A DNA stretch of 64,000 nucleotides from Robiginitalea sediminis (GCF_002198115.1 NZ_NGNR01000001.1:62001-126000), one strand, 5' to 3'. Positions 17,301 to 25,769 are shown, counted from the stretch's first letter. Numbers and translations are program-made. The notes: generated from the sequence alone by a model not told the origin.

Positions 17301-17671
17301 TCCATGCCCGTAGGGAATGTAGGCACCTGGTCTACGGCGTTCTTGACCTCCAGGAGCATAAAGTCCACATCCCGGCCCTTTTCGATCTCGATATTGATGG
17401 TCCCGCTGTTCTCCCGGGAAACGGAAGTCACACGCTCTACCCCTTCCAGGCCCTTTAGGTTGTCTTCAATTTTCAGGACTACCCCTTCCTCGATTTCCTG
17501 GGGGGAGGCCCCGGGATAGGCAATGTTGATGGAGAGGTTCCGGGACTCCACCAACGGGAAGAAGGAGGAATTCAGGTTTTTGGCCCCGTAAATACCAAAA
17601 ATCACAAAGGCGATGATCATGACATCTACCGCCACATGGTATTTGATGAAATAGGAAATCAGGTTACGCAT
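14396..17671 (-). CDS. RND efflux pump inner membrane transporter (AcrB/HAE-1-like)
   Basis: A 1091-aa RND transporter with 12 expected membrane segments and two large periplasmic loops. GILVDDGIVIAENIYQHYEKG contains the paired aspartates of the proton relay in TM4, and ALIGIMVNDGLVLISKFN is the matching region of the second half. It exports hydrophobic compounds by proton antiport together with the adaptor encoded upstream and the TolC protein encoded downstream. The C-terminal tail after the last helix is long and charged (about 50 residues). The substrate is not predictable. Confidence 0.93.
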   Translation of the reverse strand: MRNLISYFIKYHVAVDVMIIAFVIFGIYGAKNLNSSFFPLVESRNLSINIAYPGASPQEIEEGVVLKIEDNLKGLEGVERVTSVSRENSGTINIEIEKGRDVDFMLLEVKNAVDQVPTFPTGMEPLVVSKQRPIRPTINFAISGDQVPLVTLKQIARQIENDIRGMEGISQITVSGFPEEEIEIAVNETSLLAYDLTFNEVANAIANANILVTGGNIKTDTEEYLIRANNRSYYGDELSHLIIRGDATGKTVRLKDVATIRDRFSETPNASYLDGKLSVNVSINSTNTEDLLSSADKVKEYITEFNQKYNNVQLNVVSDQSVTLNQRTQLLTENAIMGMVLVLIFLSLFLNTRLAFWVAFGLPISFLGMFIFAPLFDVTINVLSLFGMIIVVGILVDDGIVIAENIYQHYEKGKNPIQAAIDGTMEVIPPIVSAIITTILAFSVFFFLDGRLGEFFGEVSVIVILTLLVSLVEALIILPAHLAHSKALSRERKGPKTLLGKAFSKLREINRIGDRFMMWMRDKLYTPTLHFTLKHKVLTFAFFITAFVLTLGSIGGGVVRTSFFPNIASDRVSVELTMPNGTNERVTDSIIDLIEEKAIIVNQELTEQYLQGTGKQMFENIIKSIGPGSSQATLTINLLPGEERPDQVGSVIVSNRIRELMGPVTGVESLVYGFGGRFGGSPVSVSLLGNNIQELKGAKEELKAAMENNALLKDVEDNDPAGIKEIRLDLKENAYLLGLDLRSLMNQVRAGFFGAPVQRFQRGQDEIRVWVRYDRSNRSSITDLDDMRIVTPSGERVPLREIANYSIQRGDVAINHLDGRREIQISADIQDDETTTATDMLAWIRQDVLPDILSRYPTVAVSYEGQNREAAKTASSMKTAGLTVLLLIYITIAFTFRSLSQPIMLILLVPFSLTAVAWGHWIHGFPISMPSTLGIIALIGIMVNDGLVLISKFNTNLRGGMKFDDAIFEAGRSRFRAIFLTSATTIAGLAPLLLEKSRQAQFLKPMAISIAYGIGFATVLTLLMLPLLLSFNNRIKVTGKWLKTGDAVTKEEVERAIKEQREEEHLGAHLSQGPEGPGARSGKSRERVAEY

Positions 17672-17690
17672 CCGGAAAGGGTCACTTAGA

Positions 17691-18821
17691 TTAGTTGGCA
17701 GGGGAATCTCCCTGGAAAATCTTTACCAGCATCCCTGCATAAGCACCCACTACAGGACGGGACACAATGGTGGTTCCGTCCGGAACGGCCTTCAGGACCA
17801 CAGACTTATCGGTAAAGTAAACGGGCTTAACGTCCATCAGGTCCAGCACGCTGTCGCGGACTACAAAAATCTGGTCGTTCTCCAGGAGCAGGCTCCGACT
17901 GATCTCAATGGCATCGGGCTCCTCCTTGGCACTGAGGCTGGCTTCCAGGTACATTCCTTCCTTTAGGGAGCGGTCCCGGACCTCAATAAAGGCCGTAATG
18001 GTCTGGGAGGTCTGGTCTACCCGGGAGTTGATCCGCGCCACGCGGCCTGTGTAGGACTGGGTGCGCTCCAGGTTGGTCAGCTCCACGGCTTCCCCGATCC
18101 GGAGCATGTCGCTGTAGGTTTTGGGGATGGCCACCTCCAGCTCATACACCTCCGTGTCGATGAATTCGCCAAGCTTCTGCCCGGAGCGGATAAGGGTGCC
18201 TTCTGTAACAAGGGTTTCTGTCAATACCCCGGCAAAAGGGGCCCTGATATTGTATTTGGCGAGGCGTTCCTCCAGGTTCTTGACGTTGTAATAACTGGTA
18301 AGGATGCCCCGGCCGGAGATAAAATACCGCTCCTTTTCCGAGGTCATTTCGGGAAGGGCGGGCGTTACCTTATCCATATCAAACCCGCTGAGGTATTGTT
18401 GCCACTTGGGGCTTACCTCCGGGTAGTCCAGGCGCAGGTCCGGCATGATGGAGGTGATGAGGTTGTACAAATTGCTCTTGGCCGACTGCACACTGGCGCG
18501 GTACTCTGCCGCATCTATGCCTATAATGAGTTCGCCGGCCCGGTAGGCCTGGCCCGGCTTAAAGAGTTTGTTGCCGCGTTTAAAGACTCCCTGGACCTCT
18601 GAAAACAGTTCCATCCGCTGCCGGGCCACGAGGTTACCGTTGGCCGGGACCACAATGGGAATGGAAGTGTTTTGAACCGTGTCTACAAAAACGGTTTTAA
18701 CCACCCGGTTTGGCCTTGGGGCCGGGGTGGTTTTACTATCGATAATAACTTTCGCAAAATAAAAAGAGAGGGCAATCAGGACGACACCCAATATCGAAAG
18801 GACGATTTTTCTTGTATCCAT
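17691..18821 (-). CDS. RND efflux periplasmic adaptor (membrane fusion protein)
   Basis: A 376-aa HlyD/AcrA-type adaptor. The N-terminal membrane anchor ILGVVLIALSFYFAKVII is followed by a lipoyl half-motif, a helical hairpin, the second lipoyl half (YNIRAPFAGVLTETLVTEG) and a beta-barrel domain (GEAVELTN). It bridges the RND pump and the TolC-family duct in the periplasm. It is the first gene of the operon, 19 bases before the pump gene. Confidence 0.92.
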   Translation of the reverse strand: MDTRKIVLSILGVVLIALSFYFAKVIIDSKTTPAPRPNRVVKTVFVDTVQNTSIPIVVPANGNLVARQRMELFSEVQGVFKRGNKLFKPGQAYRAGELIIGIDAAEYRASVQSAKSNLYNLITSIMPDLRLDYPEVSPKWQQYLSGFDMDKVTPALPEMTSEKERYFISGRGILTSYYNVKNLEERLAKYNIRAPFAGVLTETLVTEGTLIRSGQKLGEFIDTEVYELEVAIPKTYSDMLRIGEAVELTNLERTQSYTGRVARINSRVDQTSQTITAFIEVRDRSLKEGMYLEASLSAKEEPDAIEISRSLLLENDQIFVVRDSVLDLMDVKPVYFTDKSVVLKAVPDGTTIVSRPVVGAYAGMLVKIFQGDSPAN

Positions 18822-18848
18822 GCAGGCAGATTGGTCCGTTTAAGACTC

Positions 18849-18856
18849 CAAAACTA
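18849..18856 (-). promoter_or_regulatory. -7 element of the RND efflux operon (TAGTTTTG)
   Basis: On the minus strand the sequence reads TAGTTTTG, an exact match to TAnnTTTG, 27 bases before the adaptor ATG. No TTG was found at the normal -33 distance, so the assignment rests on the -7 element and position. Confidence 0.5.
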
Positions 18857-18906
18857 TCCATAAGTTTAACCGGGCTTCGTTAAATAAATCATAAATACCC
18901 TTGAAC

Positions 18907-18931
18907 AAAAAAAGGGCGCCCGAAAGCGCCC
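18907..18931 (-). terminator. Intrinsic terminator of the LRR gene
   Basis: On the minus strand GGGCGC (18931-18926) pairs with GCGCCC (18919-18914) around TTTCGG, followed by seven T residues. It lies 31 bases downstream of the LRR gene stop and before the divergent promoter region of the efflux operon. Confidence 0.85.
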
Positions 18932-18961
18932 CTCCAACAGCTACGTTGAAAACTAACCTAA

Positions 18962-19843
18962 TCACTCATTGTCAACGTCGTCAAATTTCGTGTCCGCCAT
19001 CCGGGTACGGGAAAAGTTCAGGTTGCGGTAATCGATATCGGCCTTCTCCACGTCGTAATCGAAGACCAGAAGTTGCCGGGTATTGATTTTCCCGAGGTTT
19101 TGGTAATTGTCAAAGTCGTTGTGCTGCAATTGCAGGACCTCCAGGCTGGCCAGGTTCTCAAAACTCTCCGGAATAGCCCCACCCAGTTTGTTGTTGGACA
19201 GCACCAGCTCGCGCAGGGCGGTCAGTTTCCCAATGCTCTCCGGGATATCCCCAAAGAGTTGGTTGTCGAACAGGCCTAAAACCTCCAGCTTCTCATTCTG
19301 CCCGATGCCGTCGGGGATCCGCCCGTAAATCATGTTACTGGAAAGGTTCAGAATCTCCAGGTGTCCGAGCTCCCCGATCCGGGCCGGGATGCGGCCTGAA
19401 AGGAAGTTGTTGAACGCTGAAAGTTCCTTGAGGTCCTTCATATCGCCCACCGTCTCCGGGATCTTTCCCTTCAGGCGGTTCATCTCTATTTTCAGCACCT
19501 GGAGTTTCTTCAGGTTAAAAACGGTTTCGGGCAACTGGCCGGTGAGGTTGTTGAATGCGAGGTTCAGTATGCGCAGCTCGCTCAGTACCCCTAGGGTCTC
19601 CGGCAGGGGACCCATCAGGTTATTGTGAAACAATTCCAGGGCCACTACATGGCCATCCTCTACGGTTACCCCATACCAGTCGGCAACCGGGGTATCCGGG
19701 TTCCATTTCCGAACCCAGTGGAGGCCGTTGGTCCCCCTGAAGAGATCCATCAGGGCCTCTTTCTCCTGCTCAGGGATTTGGGCAAACCCGCTTTGCAGAC
19801 CCAGGCCCAAGGCTACTACCGTTAAAAACCAAACGACACGCAT
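18962..19843 (-). CDS. Secreted plant-type leucine-rich repeat protein
   Basis: A 293-aa protein. A signal peptide (MRVVWFLTVVALGLGLQSGFAQ) is followed by a capping domain with TNGLHW and DWYGVTV, then about eight 24-residue repeats of the plant-specific LRR type, e.g. LPETVFNLKKLQVLKIEMNR and IPARIGELGHLEILNLSSN. The C-terminal about 45 residues leave the repeat pattern. No type IX sorting domain is apparent. LRR arcs of this class usually bind proteins or glycans; the partner is unknown. It is a single gene with its own terminator. Confidence 0.85.
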   Translation of the reverse strand: MRVVWFLTVVALGLGLQSGFAQIPEQEKEALMDLFRGTNGLHWVRKWNPDTPVADWYGVTVEDGHVVALELFHNNLMGPLPETLGVLSELRILNLAFNNLTGQLPETVFNLKKLQVLKIEMNRLKGKIPETVGDMKDLKELSAFNNFLSGRIPARIGELGHLEILNLSSNMIYGRIPDGIGQNEKLEVLGLFDNQLFGDIPESIGKLTALRELVLSNNKLGGAIPESFENLASLEVLQLQHNDFDNYQNLGKINTRQLLVFDYDVEKADIDYRNLNFSRTRMADTKFDDVDNE

Positions 19844-19875
19844 TATAACTTTTTCTTATAGTATAACGATGTATT

Positions 19876-19901
19876 TTCCTACAATATTACAAATTCCTAC
19901 A
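19876..19901. repeat. Direct repeat TTCCTACA x2 upstream of the LRR gene
   Basis: TTCCTACA occurs at 19876-19883 and 19894-19901, 18 bases apart start to start, in the AT-rich leader of the minus-strand LRR gene. The spacing is close to two helical turns, as for a dimeric regulator. Function is inferred only. Confidence 0.35.
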
Positions 19902-19981
19902 TACGGGCCCTCTTTTTAAACGCCCTATCTTCAGAAAATGTTGTGAAAATTCGATAACCAGTGGTGAAATGGAAATTCCCC

Positions 19982-21904
19982 TTAGCCGAGGGAGTCCAGC
20001 TCGGCAGAAAGGGCTGCCCAATCTTCCATTAATCCCTCCAGGATTGCTTTACGCTGCTGGTACGTATCGAAGAATTCCGGGTCGGAAACCGTCTTGTCGT
20101 ATTCCATCTGCAGGGCGTAATCCATCTCCCCGATTTCCTTTTCCAGCCCGGCAATTTTGGTTTCCAGGGTCCCAAGGCGGTTTTTCAGGGAGCGTTTCCG
20201 CTTGCGCGCCTCGTAATTCTCCGCACCATCCGATGGCGCCTGTTCGTTTTTCGAAACGGTAGGTACTGCTTCCCCTTTTTCAATACTGCGGAAATCCTCC
20301 GCCTTCCGCTCTTTCAGGTAAAAGTCGATATCCCCCAGGTAGGGTTTGATCCCGCCATCGCGGAACTCGTAAACCTGATTGGTAAGCCCCTGCAGGAAAT
20401 CCCGGTCGTGGGAGACCAGGATGAGGGTCCCTTCAAAATGCTTCAGGGCTTCCTTGAGTACTTTCTTGGAAGGGATGTCCAGGTGGTTGGTCGGTTCGTC
20501 CATGACCAGGACGTTGAAGGGTTGCAGCAGCATGCGCGCCAGGGCCAGTCGGTTGCGTTCCCCACCGGAAAGTACCTTTACCGGCTTCTCCACATCGTCG
20601 CCCCGGAAAAGGAAAGCACCCAGGATATCCCGGACCCTGGGGCGGGTTTGTTCGGTAGCGGCATGGATCATGGCATCCTCCACCGTTTGGGACCCTTCCA
20701 GGAAGTCTGCCTGGTTCTGGGCAAAATACCCGATCTGTACGTTGTGGCCCAGGGTACACCCGCCCTGGTAGTCCAGATCCCCGACCAGGATCCGGGCCAG
20801 GGTGGTCTTGCCCTGTCCGTTTTGCCCCACAAAGGCAATTTTACTGCCCCGCTCCACCAGCAGGTCTATATCCTGCAGGACGGTGTTAGACCCATAGGTC
20901 TTGGAGAGGCCTTCCAGTTCCGCTACCACCTTTCCCGGGCGGACAGAAACCGGAAACCGCAGGTTCATGACCTGGGAATCTTCCATATCCACCTCAATGC
21001 GCTCCATCTTGTCCAGCTTCTTGATCAGGGACTGGGCCATGGAGGCTTTGGAGGACTTGGCACGGAACCGTTCAATGAGGCGTTCGGCCTGCTGAATCTC
21101 GCGTTGCTGGTTCTTAAGGGCACTGAGTTGCTGTTGCCGGATTTCTTCCCGCATCTCCAGAAAAGCCGTGTAGGGCTTGCGATAGTCGTAAAGCCGACCC
21201 AGGGAAATCTCGATGGTCCTGTTGGTGACCTGGTCCAGGAACATCCGGTCGTGGGAAACCAACACCACGGCCCCGGGAAACTGCCTCAGGAATTCCTCGA
21301 GCCAGATGATGGAATCGATATCAAGGTGGTTGGTAGGCTCGTCCAGGAGCAAGAGGTCGTTTTCCTGCAGCAGGAGCTTGGCCAGTTCCACCCGCATGCG
21401 CCACCCTCCGGAGAATTCCGTGGTCTGGCGCTGGAAATCGGTACGTTGAAACCCGAGGCCCATCAGGATTTTCTCGGTTTCCCCCTGATAGCGGTACCCC
21501 CCTATCAGCTCAAAGCGGTGGGTAAGTTCACTCAGGTCCACCATAAGCTGATGGTAGGCCTCGCTGTCGTAATCCGTACGGGTGGCCAAAGAGGCATTTA
21601 CCTGTTCCAGGGCCGCCTCCACCTGCTGGATTTCCCCAAAGGCCGTATAGGCTTCCTGGAGAACCGTCCGGCCCTTTTCAAAGTCCAGGTCCTGTTTCAG
21701 ATACCCCAGTTTCAGGTCCTTTTCCCGGGCAATGGTCCCGCTGGAGGGCTGCATTTCGCCTGAAAGCAGGCGCAACAGGGTCGATTTCCCGGCCCCGTTC
21801 TTGCCGATGAGCCCCACGCGGTCGCCCGGCCCCAGTTGAAAGGACAGGTCCTCAAAGAGGGTTTCCCCTGAAAATTGGACACCGAGTTTATGGACGTTTA
21901 CCAT
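19982..21904 (-). CDS. ABC-F family ATPase (Uup-like)
   Basis: A 640-aa soluble protein with two ATP-binding cassettes and no membrane segment. The first has Walker A GLIGKNGAGKST and signature FSGGWRMR; the second has VGQNGQGKTT and LSGGERNRLALAR. An arginine/lysine-rich linker (about residues 240-320) joins them, and a C-terminal coiled coil starts at about residue 570. ABC-F proteins act on ribosomes to resolve stalled or unusual translation states; the C-terminal coiled coil fits the Uup/EttA-like housekeeping group rather than a drug-resistance protein. It stands between two minus-strand genes. Confidence 0.9.
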   Translation of the reverse strand: MVNVHKLGVQFSGETLFEDLSFQLGPGDRVGLIGKNGAGKSTLLRLLSGEMQPSSGTIAREKDLKLGYLKQDLDFEKGRTVLQEAYTAFGEIQQVEAALEQVNASLATRTDYDSEAYHQLMVDLSELTHRFELIGGYRYQGETEKILMGLGFQRTDFQRQTTEFSGGWRMRVELAKLLLQENDLLLLDEPTNHLDIDSIIWLEEFLRQFPGAVVLVSHDRMFLDQVTNRTIEISLGRLYDYRKPYTAFLEMREEIRQQQLSALKNQQREIQQAERLIERFRAKSSKASMAQSLIKKLDKMERIEVDMEDSQVMNLRFPVSVRPGKVVAELEGLSKTYGSNTVLQDIDLLVERGSKIAFVGQNGQGKTTLARILVGDLDYQGGCTLGHNVQIGYFAQNQADFLEGSQTVEDAMIHAATEQTRPRVRDILGAFLFRGDDVEKPVKVLSGGERNRLALARMLLQPFNVLVMDEPTNHLDIPSKKVLKEALKHFEGTLILVSHDRDFLQGLTNQVYEFRDGGIKPYLGDIDFYLKERKAEDFRSIEKGEAVPTVSKNEQAPSDGAENYEARKRKRSLKNRLGTLETKIAGLEKEIGEMDYALQMEYDKTVSDPEFFDTYQQRKAILEGLMEDWAALSAELDSLG

Positions 21905-21980
21905 CTGGACATATTACAGGGCAGGGGCCTGTGGATTGCGGTTGCAAAAGTCCGAAAAAAAAAGCAGACGGGCACCAGGC

Positions 21981-23036
21981 CTAAGGGCGCCTGGCTTTGC
22001 GGTAGTATCTTTCAATATCCATATCTGCAGGCAAAGGGCGACCTTTTGAGATGAAGGCCCAGAGACAGGAAGCCGCATACGGGGCAATGAGTACCCCGCG
22101 GGAACCCAGGCCGTTGACCAGGTATAGGTTGGGATGCTCCGGGTGCCGGCCCACCAGGGGCCTGCGGTCCGGCACCGTTGGGCGTATTCCGGCTTGCTGG
22201 GCCTCTACCTCATAGGGGCAGCGGATAAAGGTATCTAGCCGTTCCAAAAGGGTTTCGCGGGCCTTGGCCGTAGTGTCCTGGGAATAGTCGTTCCAGGCAT
22301 AGGTGGCACCAACCCGGTACCGATCCCCGCCCAGGGGGATGATGAACGCCCCGGATTTGATCACGGCTGCTTCCCGGAGCTCCGGGGCCCGGATGGTCAG
22401 TAATTCCCCTTTGGTACCCTGCAGGGGCAGGTCCGAGAAAAAGGGGTTCTGCAACATCCCGTACCCTTCGCAAAAAATGACCCCCCGGGCCTGGATTCCC
22501 TTATAGGAGATGCCTGTAGGGTGGAACTCCAGGGCCTCGTATTCGAAGGACTCCGATAAAAGGTGGCCCTCCCGGTGCAGGCTTTTGCTGTAGGCCTCCA
22601 ACAAGGCGGCGGTATCCACTTTCCCTGTATGCTTTACCCTGCCGTAGCCAAATGGGGCATCCAGCGCCGGGTTCTCATTTGGGATGATCCGGGGCTCCAG
22701 AAAATCGGCAAGCCCGGGTTTGTCTGCAGCCTCAAACCAGGCATTTTGCTCTCCCGCCGAGGCAAACCGCCGCATTACCGGGAGTTTGGCATCCACACGG
22801 ATCCCCAGGCGCGCTTCCAGGTTGGTGTACAGGGGAATGGAATGCGCCATGAGCTCCCCGCCCTTCCAGCTGAGGTTTAACCTTTTCAGGACCACCGGGT
22901 TGTAAAGCCCCCCTGCCACCCGGGACGCACGCTGGGAGCGGTTGTCGAATAGCCGGAAACTCTGGCCGGCTTCCCTCAGGGTTTCGGCCATGGCCATCCC
23001 GGCCAGGCCGCCGCCTACAATGAGATAATCCACCAT
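21981..23036 (-). CDS. FAD-dependent oxidoreductase (DadA/ThiO-like)
   Basis: A 351-aa flavoprotein. The frame is open to 23159, but the dinucleotide-binding motif YLIVGGGLAGMAMAETL begins three residues after the ATG at 23036, which is chosen. The C-terminal region RPTVPDRRPLVGRHP followed by LYLVNGLGSRGVL is typical of the glycine oxidase/D-amino acid dehydrogenase family, which oxidise amino acids or their N-alkyl derivatives. The substrate is unknown. The upstream gldN terminator separates it from the gld operon. Confidence 0.82.
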   Translation of the reverse strand: MVDYLIVGGGLAGMAMAETLREAGQSFRLFDNRSQRASRVAGGLYNPVVLKRLNLSWKGGELMAHSIPLYTNLEARLGIRVDAKLPVMRRFASAGEQNAWFEAADKPGLADFLEPRIIPNENPALDAPFGYGRVKHTGKVDTAALLEAYSKSLHREGHLLSESFEYEALEFHPTGISYKGIQARGVIFCEGYGMLQNPFFSDLPLQGTKGELLTIRAPELREAAVIKSGAFIIPLGGDRYRVGATYAWNDYSQDTTAKARETLLERLDTFIRCPYEVEAQQAGIRPTVPDRRPLVGRHPEHPNLYLVNGLGSRGVLIAPYAASCLWAFISKGRPLPADMDIERYYRKARRP

Positions 23037-23069
23037 GGGGCAAAGGTAGGGAAGTTCCTTGGGGCGCAT

Positions 23070-23099
23070 AAAAAAAGATCCCGGCCAAATGGGCCGGGA
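23070..23099 (-). terminator. Intrinsic terminator after gldN
   Basis: On the minus strand TCCCGGCC (23099-23092) pairs with GGCCGGGA (23086-23079) around a 5-base loop and is followed by a short purine step and a T-run at 23076-23071. It lies about 65 bases beyond the gldN stop, closing the gld operon. Confidence 0.82.
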
Positions 23100-23162
23100 C
23101 CTTGATTCGATTGAATTGGAAAATCGTAGTTCTTGCTGGCCCTCCGGCCAGCGGGGCAAGGG

Positions 23163-24065
23163 TTAATACGCCCACATATCCTGTTCGCGGTTGCGGATCT
23201 GTTCTTTGATCCGCTCCGATTCCAGGAGTTGGAACAGGGCGTTGTCTGCGATGTAGTCGCGGATTTCCCTGTCGCCATGAACGTTGTCTTCCTTATAGAT
23301 GACCCCGTTAAACCGCCGCGCGTTGAGCAGCATATCGAAGGATATGGGCTGGGCGGAATTGCGTTGGTTGAACACCTTTGCCTCATGCAGGATCTGGCGG
23401 GCACTGGGGTACCAAACCCAGAACAGTTCCACCAGGGCGTCTTCCGGGGCCATGGTATCGTCGTCGATAAAGTTGACGTCCGGGGCCACCGGGGCAATCC
23501 CCAGCAGTCGGTACTTCAGCTCGCCCTGCCGTTTGTCGAAATACCAGATCCCTTTGACACGGTACTCCTCAATATCGGCGGCAGTAAGCTCCCTGCGGTT
23601 GATGAACTCCGGAGAAATCTGCTCCCCGGCGTTGAGTTGCTCGTACCCCAGGTCCGTGGTATCCACTTTCTGGAGGGTGTATTTCAGGTCTTCGAACTTA
23701 CGCTTCTCGGTAAAGTACGAATCCACATATACATCGCTGAGCTTCCCGTTTTTGATGTTCTTGATCAGCACATGATACAGCGACCGGCGGTCCGGCGCGA
23801 TATCGATGGTGTCTGTGGGGTAGTACAGCGGGAAGTTCACCCGCTCGTCCAGGTCAATGGTTTCCCACACGGTCTTGGACCAAAGGATATCCCTGTCGTC
23901 TACGTAGCCGTAGTCCAGGGGCTTATCGTTGTCCAGTTCCTTCTGGGCTTCGGTCCGTACCCCGATCTGTTCCGGCTTCTTCGCGTTGAGGATGTTGGCC
24001 TGGGCCATTCCGGCTGCCGGAAGCACTGCGAGTACCCCGAGTGTTACTATTCGTTTCCAATTCAT
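23163..24065 (-). CDS. gldN: GldN, type IX secretion / gliding motility protein
   Basis: A 300-aa periplasmic protein with a signal peptide ending at AAGMAQA. DRDILWSKTVWETIDLDERVN and FPLYYP are characteristic of GldN/PorN. GldN forms a ring with the lipoprotein GldK under the outer membrane and couples to GldM. It is the last gene of gldK-gldL-gldM-gldN. No gldO duplicate follows. A GC-only hairpin sits between gldM and gldN. Confidence 0.93.
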   Translation of the reverse strand: MNWKRIVTLGVLAVLPAAGMAQANILNAKKPEQIGVRTEAQKELDNDKPLDYGYVDDRDILWSKTVWETIDLDERVNFPLYYPTDTIDIAPDRRSLYHVLIKNIKNGKLSDVYVDSYFTEKRKFEDLKYTLQKVDTTDLGYEQLNAGEQISPEFINRRELTAADIEEYRVKGIWYFDKRQGELKYRLLGIAPVAPDVNFIDDDTMAPEDALVELFWVWYPSARQILHEAKVFNQRNSAQPISFDMLLNARRFNGVIYKEDNVHGDREIRDYIADNALFQLLESERIKEQIRNREQDMWAY

Positions 24066-24103
24066 GGTTTTACCCTCTTGTATTTATGGTTTAGGTAACC
24101 GGC

Positions 24104-24125
24104 GGGCGGGCCGGCGGGCCCGCCC
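24104..24125 (-). repeat. GC-only 9-bp hairpin between gldM and gldN
   Basis: GGGCGGGCC (24104-24112) pairs perfectly with GGCCCGCCC (24117-24125) around a GGCG loop. On the minus strand there is no T-run after it, so it is not a classical terminator. It lies between the gldM stop and the gldN start and could act as an attenuator or an mRNA-stability element. Confidence 0.6.
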
Positions 24126-24141
24126 TTCGGTTTAGCACATT

Positions 24142-25710
24142 CTAGTTGGTGATCTCCACGAATACGGGAGATACCTTCTTCAACTTGTAACTCTTGTTAT
24201 TGGTAATATAAGCCTGGATATCGAAGATCTGTACGGCATCGCCGCGCTTCACACGAGCCAGGGCAGATTTGGCGCGGGCATCGAGTTTGTTGCCCTGTAC
24301 GTTAACCGTGGGCTGGCCCGGCACCTTAAACTTGAAGCCACTGACTTCCAGGTTCAGGTCGAAATCGAAATCCTCCAGCATGGCGCCGATGGTAGACAGT
24401 TCCAGGTTGCGTTTCGGCATCTGGATACTACCGGTCTCGCCACGTACGGCACCTTCAGGACGCGGGATATCCTTGATACGGAACTCGCTGCGCGTGCTGA
24501 TGTTCTGACCGTCGGGCAGGGTACCACTGGCCGTAATGGTCACGGTACGCCCGGTTCCGGGGTTCATCACGTAGTTGCTGCCGCTGCGCTTGCTCAGGCC
24601 GGCGGCCGAAGCCGTTACCTTGTTGTCCGGGATACCGGGGATGGAGATGGTCATGGGGTTGGCCACTCCGCGGTATACCACGTTCATCTTGTCGGCAGAA
24701 ATTACCGCTGCATTCGGCTTGGAGATGGTAGAGAAGGAGTTCTTAACCGGAACTTCAGTCTCGGCACCGTCCTGCATGTAATACAGCATACCGGCAATTT
24801 CGTGGTCTCCCGGGTTGCCTGCTCCGATGAGCATTTCAACCCCACCTTCCTTCAGGCGGTAATCCGTCCCTTCGGACAGTTTGCGACCGTCCAGGGTGAG
24901 CTCGGCGCGAACCGGCTTGGCAGACTTGTCGGTCTTGCCCAGTACCAGGCTTCCGCTGAATTTCTCCCCGGCGTAGAAGGCCGATTTCTCAGACTCCAGC
25001 AGGGTGGAGAAGTTGGAAAGGGATACCTGGCTGGTCAGCTCGCCTTGCAGCATGGCTTTCAGGGCAGCCTCCTCGGTTGCCTTGATATCAGATTGCAGGG
25101 AAGTGAGCTTGGTCAGGGAGGCGATAAGCGGGAAGCCTTCGTAGTGATAGTTGATCCAATCTACTTTGGCCCCGTCGCGACGCGCCACCTTACCGTTTTC
25201 GTCCCCGGTCTCGAAACGGGTTTCAACCGCTTCTTTTACGTCCGGGAAACCATCACCGAGGATACTGACCACCTGGGTCCGGTACTCATTGATCCGATTC
25301 ATGAATTCCTGACCGGTAGGTCCGAGCTTATCGCCCTGGAAAAATTTCTGATCCAGGTAGTCGGACTTGTCCATGACCTGATAGTCGGTCGGGTCTTCGA
25401 TGTCCTTAACCATTTCAGCCTTGAGGTCCTCGAGCCAGGTGTAGTACTCCTGGGAGAGCTGCTTGATCTGCTGAGCGTCTTTGTAGAGCTCCGCATACTT
25501 GGCAGCATCCTCTCCGGCTTTGGTTTCGAGGCTTGCGAGGAACGCTGCGTTGTTCTCGCTTGCCTTTTCATTGGAGGCTTCCAGCTTGGCATTCATCAAG
25601 CCGAAGGCGGCCAGAACCTCCTTACTCATATTTAAAGCCAACATCGCGATGAAGATCAAGTACATAAGGTTGATCATCTTCTGACGTGGTGTTTGTTTTC
25701 CTGATGCCAT
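24142..25710 (-). CDS. gldM: GldM, type IX secretion / gliding motor protein
   Basis: A 522-aa protein with a short cytoplasmic N-terminus (SGKQTPRQKMINLMYLIFIA), a single membrane helix, and a long periplasmic part that corresponds to the D1-D4 domains of GldM/PorM. It forms the rotary motor with GldL, transferring proton-driven motion across the periplasm to GldK/GldN. Length matches the family (about 510-520 aa). It lies 59 bases downstream of gldL. Confidence 0.95.
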   Translation of the reverse strand: MASGKQTPRQKMINLMYLIFIAMLALNMSKEVLAAFGLMNAKLEASNEKASENNAAFLASLETKAGEDAAKYAELYKDAQQIKQLSQEYYTWLEDLKAEMVKDIEDPTDYQVMDKSDYLDQKFFQGDKLGPTGQEFMNRINEYRTQVVSILGDGFPDVKEAVETRFETGDENGKVARRDGAKVDWINYHYEGFPLIASLTKLTSLQSDIKATEEAALKAMLQGELTSQVSLSNFSTLLESEKSAFYAGEKFSGSLVLGKTDKSAKPVRAELTLDGRKLSEGTDYRLKEGGVEMLIGAGNPGDHEIAGMLYYMQDGAETEVPVKNSFSTISKPNAAVISADKMNVVYRGVANPMTISIPGIPDNKVTASAAGLSKRSGSNYVMNPGTGRTVTITASGTLPDGQNISTRSEFRIKDIPRPEGAVRGETGSIQMPKRNLELSTIGAMLEDFDFDLNLEVSGFKFKVPGQPTVNVQGNKLDARAKSALARVKRGDAVQIFDIQAYITNNKSYKLKKVSPVFVEITN

Positions 25711-25769
25711 TGTGTCTAATCAGTTGTTAATAGTTACTTTGATTTGGGATTTTTGCTAGAACAACACGA

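Noticed and set aside
20408-21763. Long open frame opposite the ABC-F ATPase
   Set aside because: No family resemblance; the ABC-F cassette motifs on the other strand explain the region.
21937-21995. Possible terminator after the FAD oxidoreductase gene
   Set aside because: A 6-bp stem is present and a run of nine T residues exists on the minus strand, but they are about 14 bases apart, too far for an intrinsic terminator.
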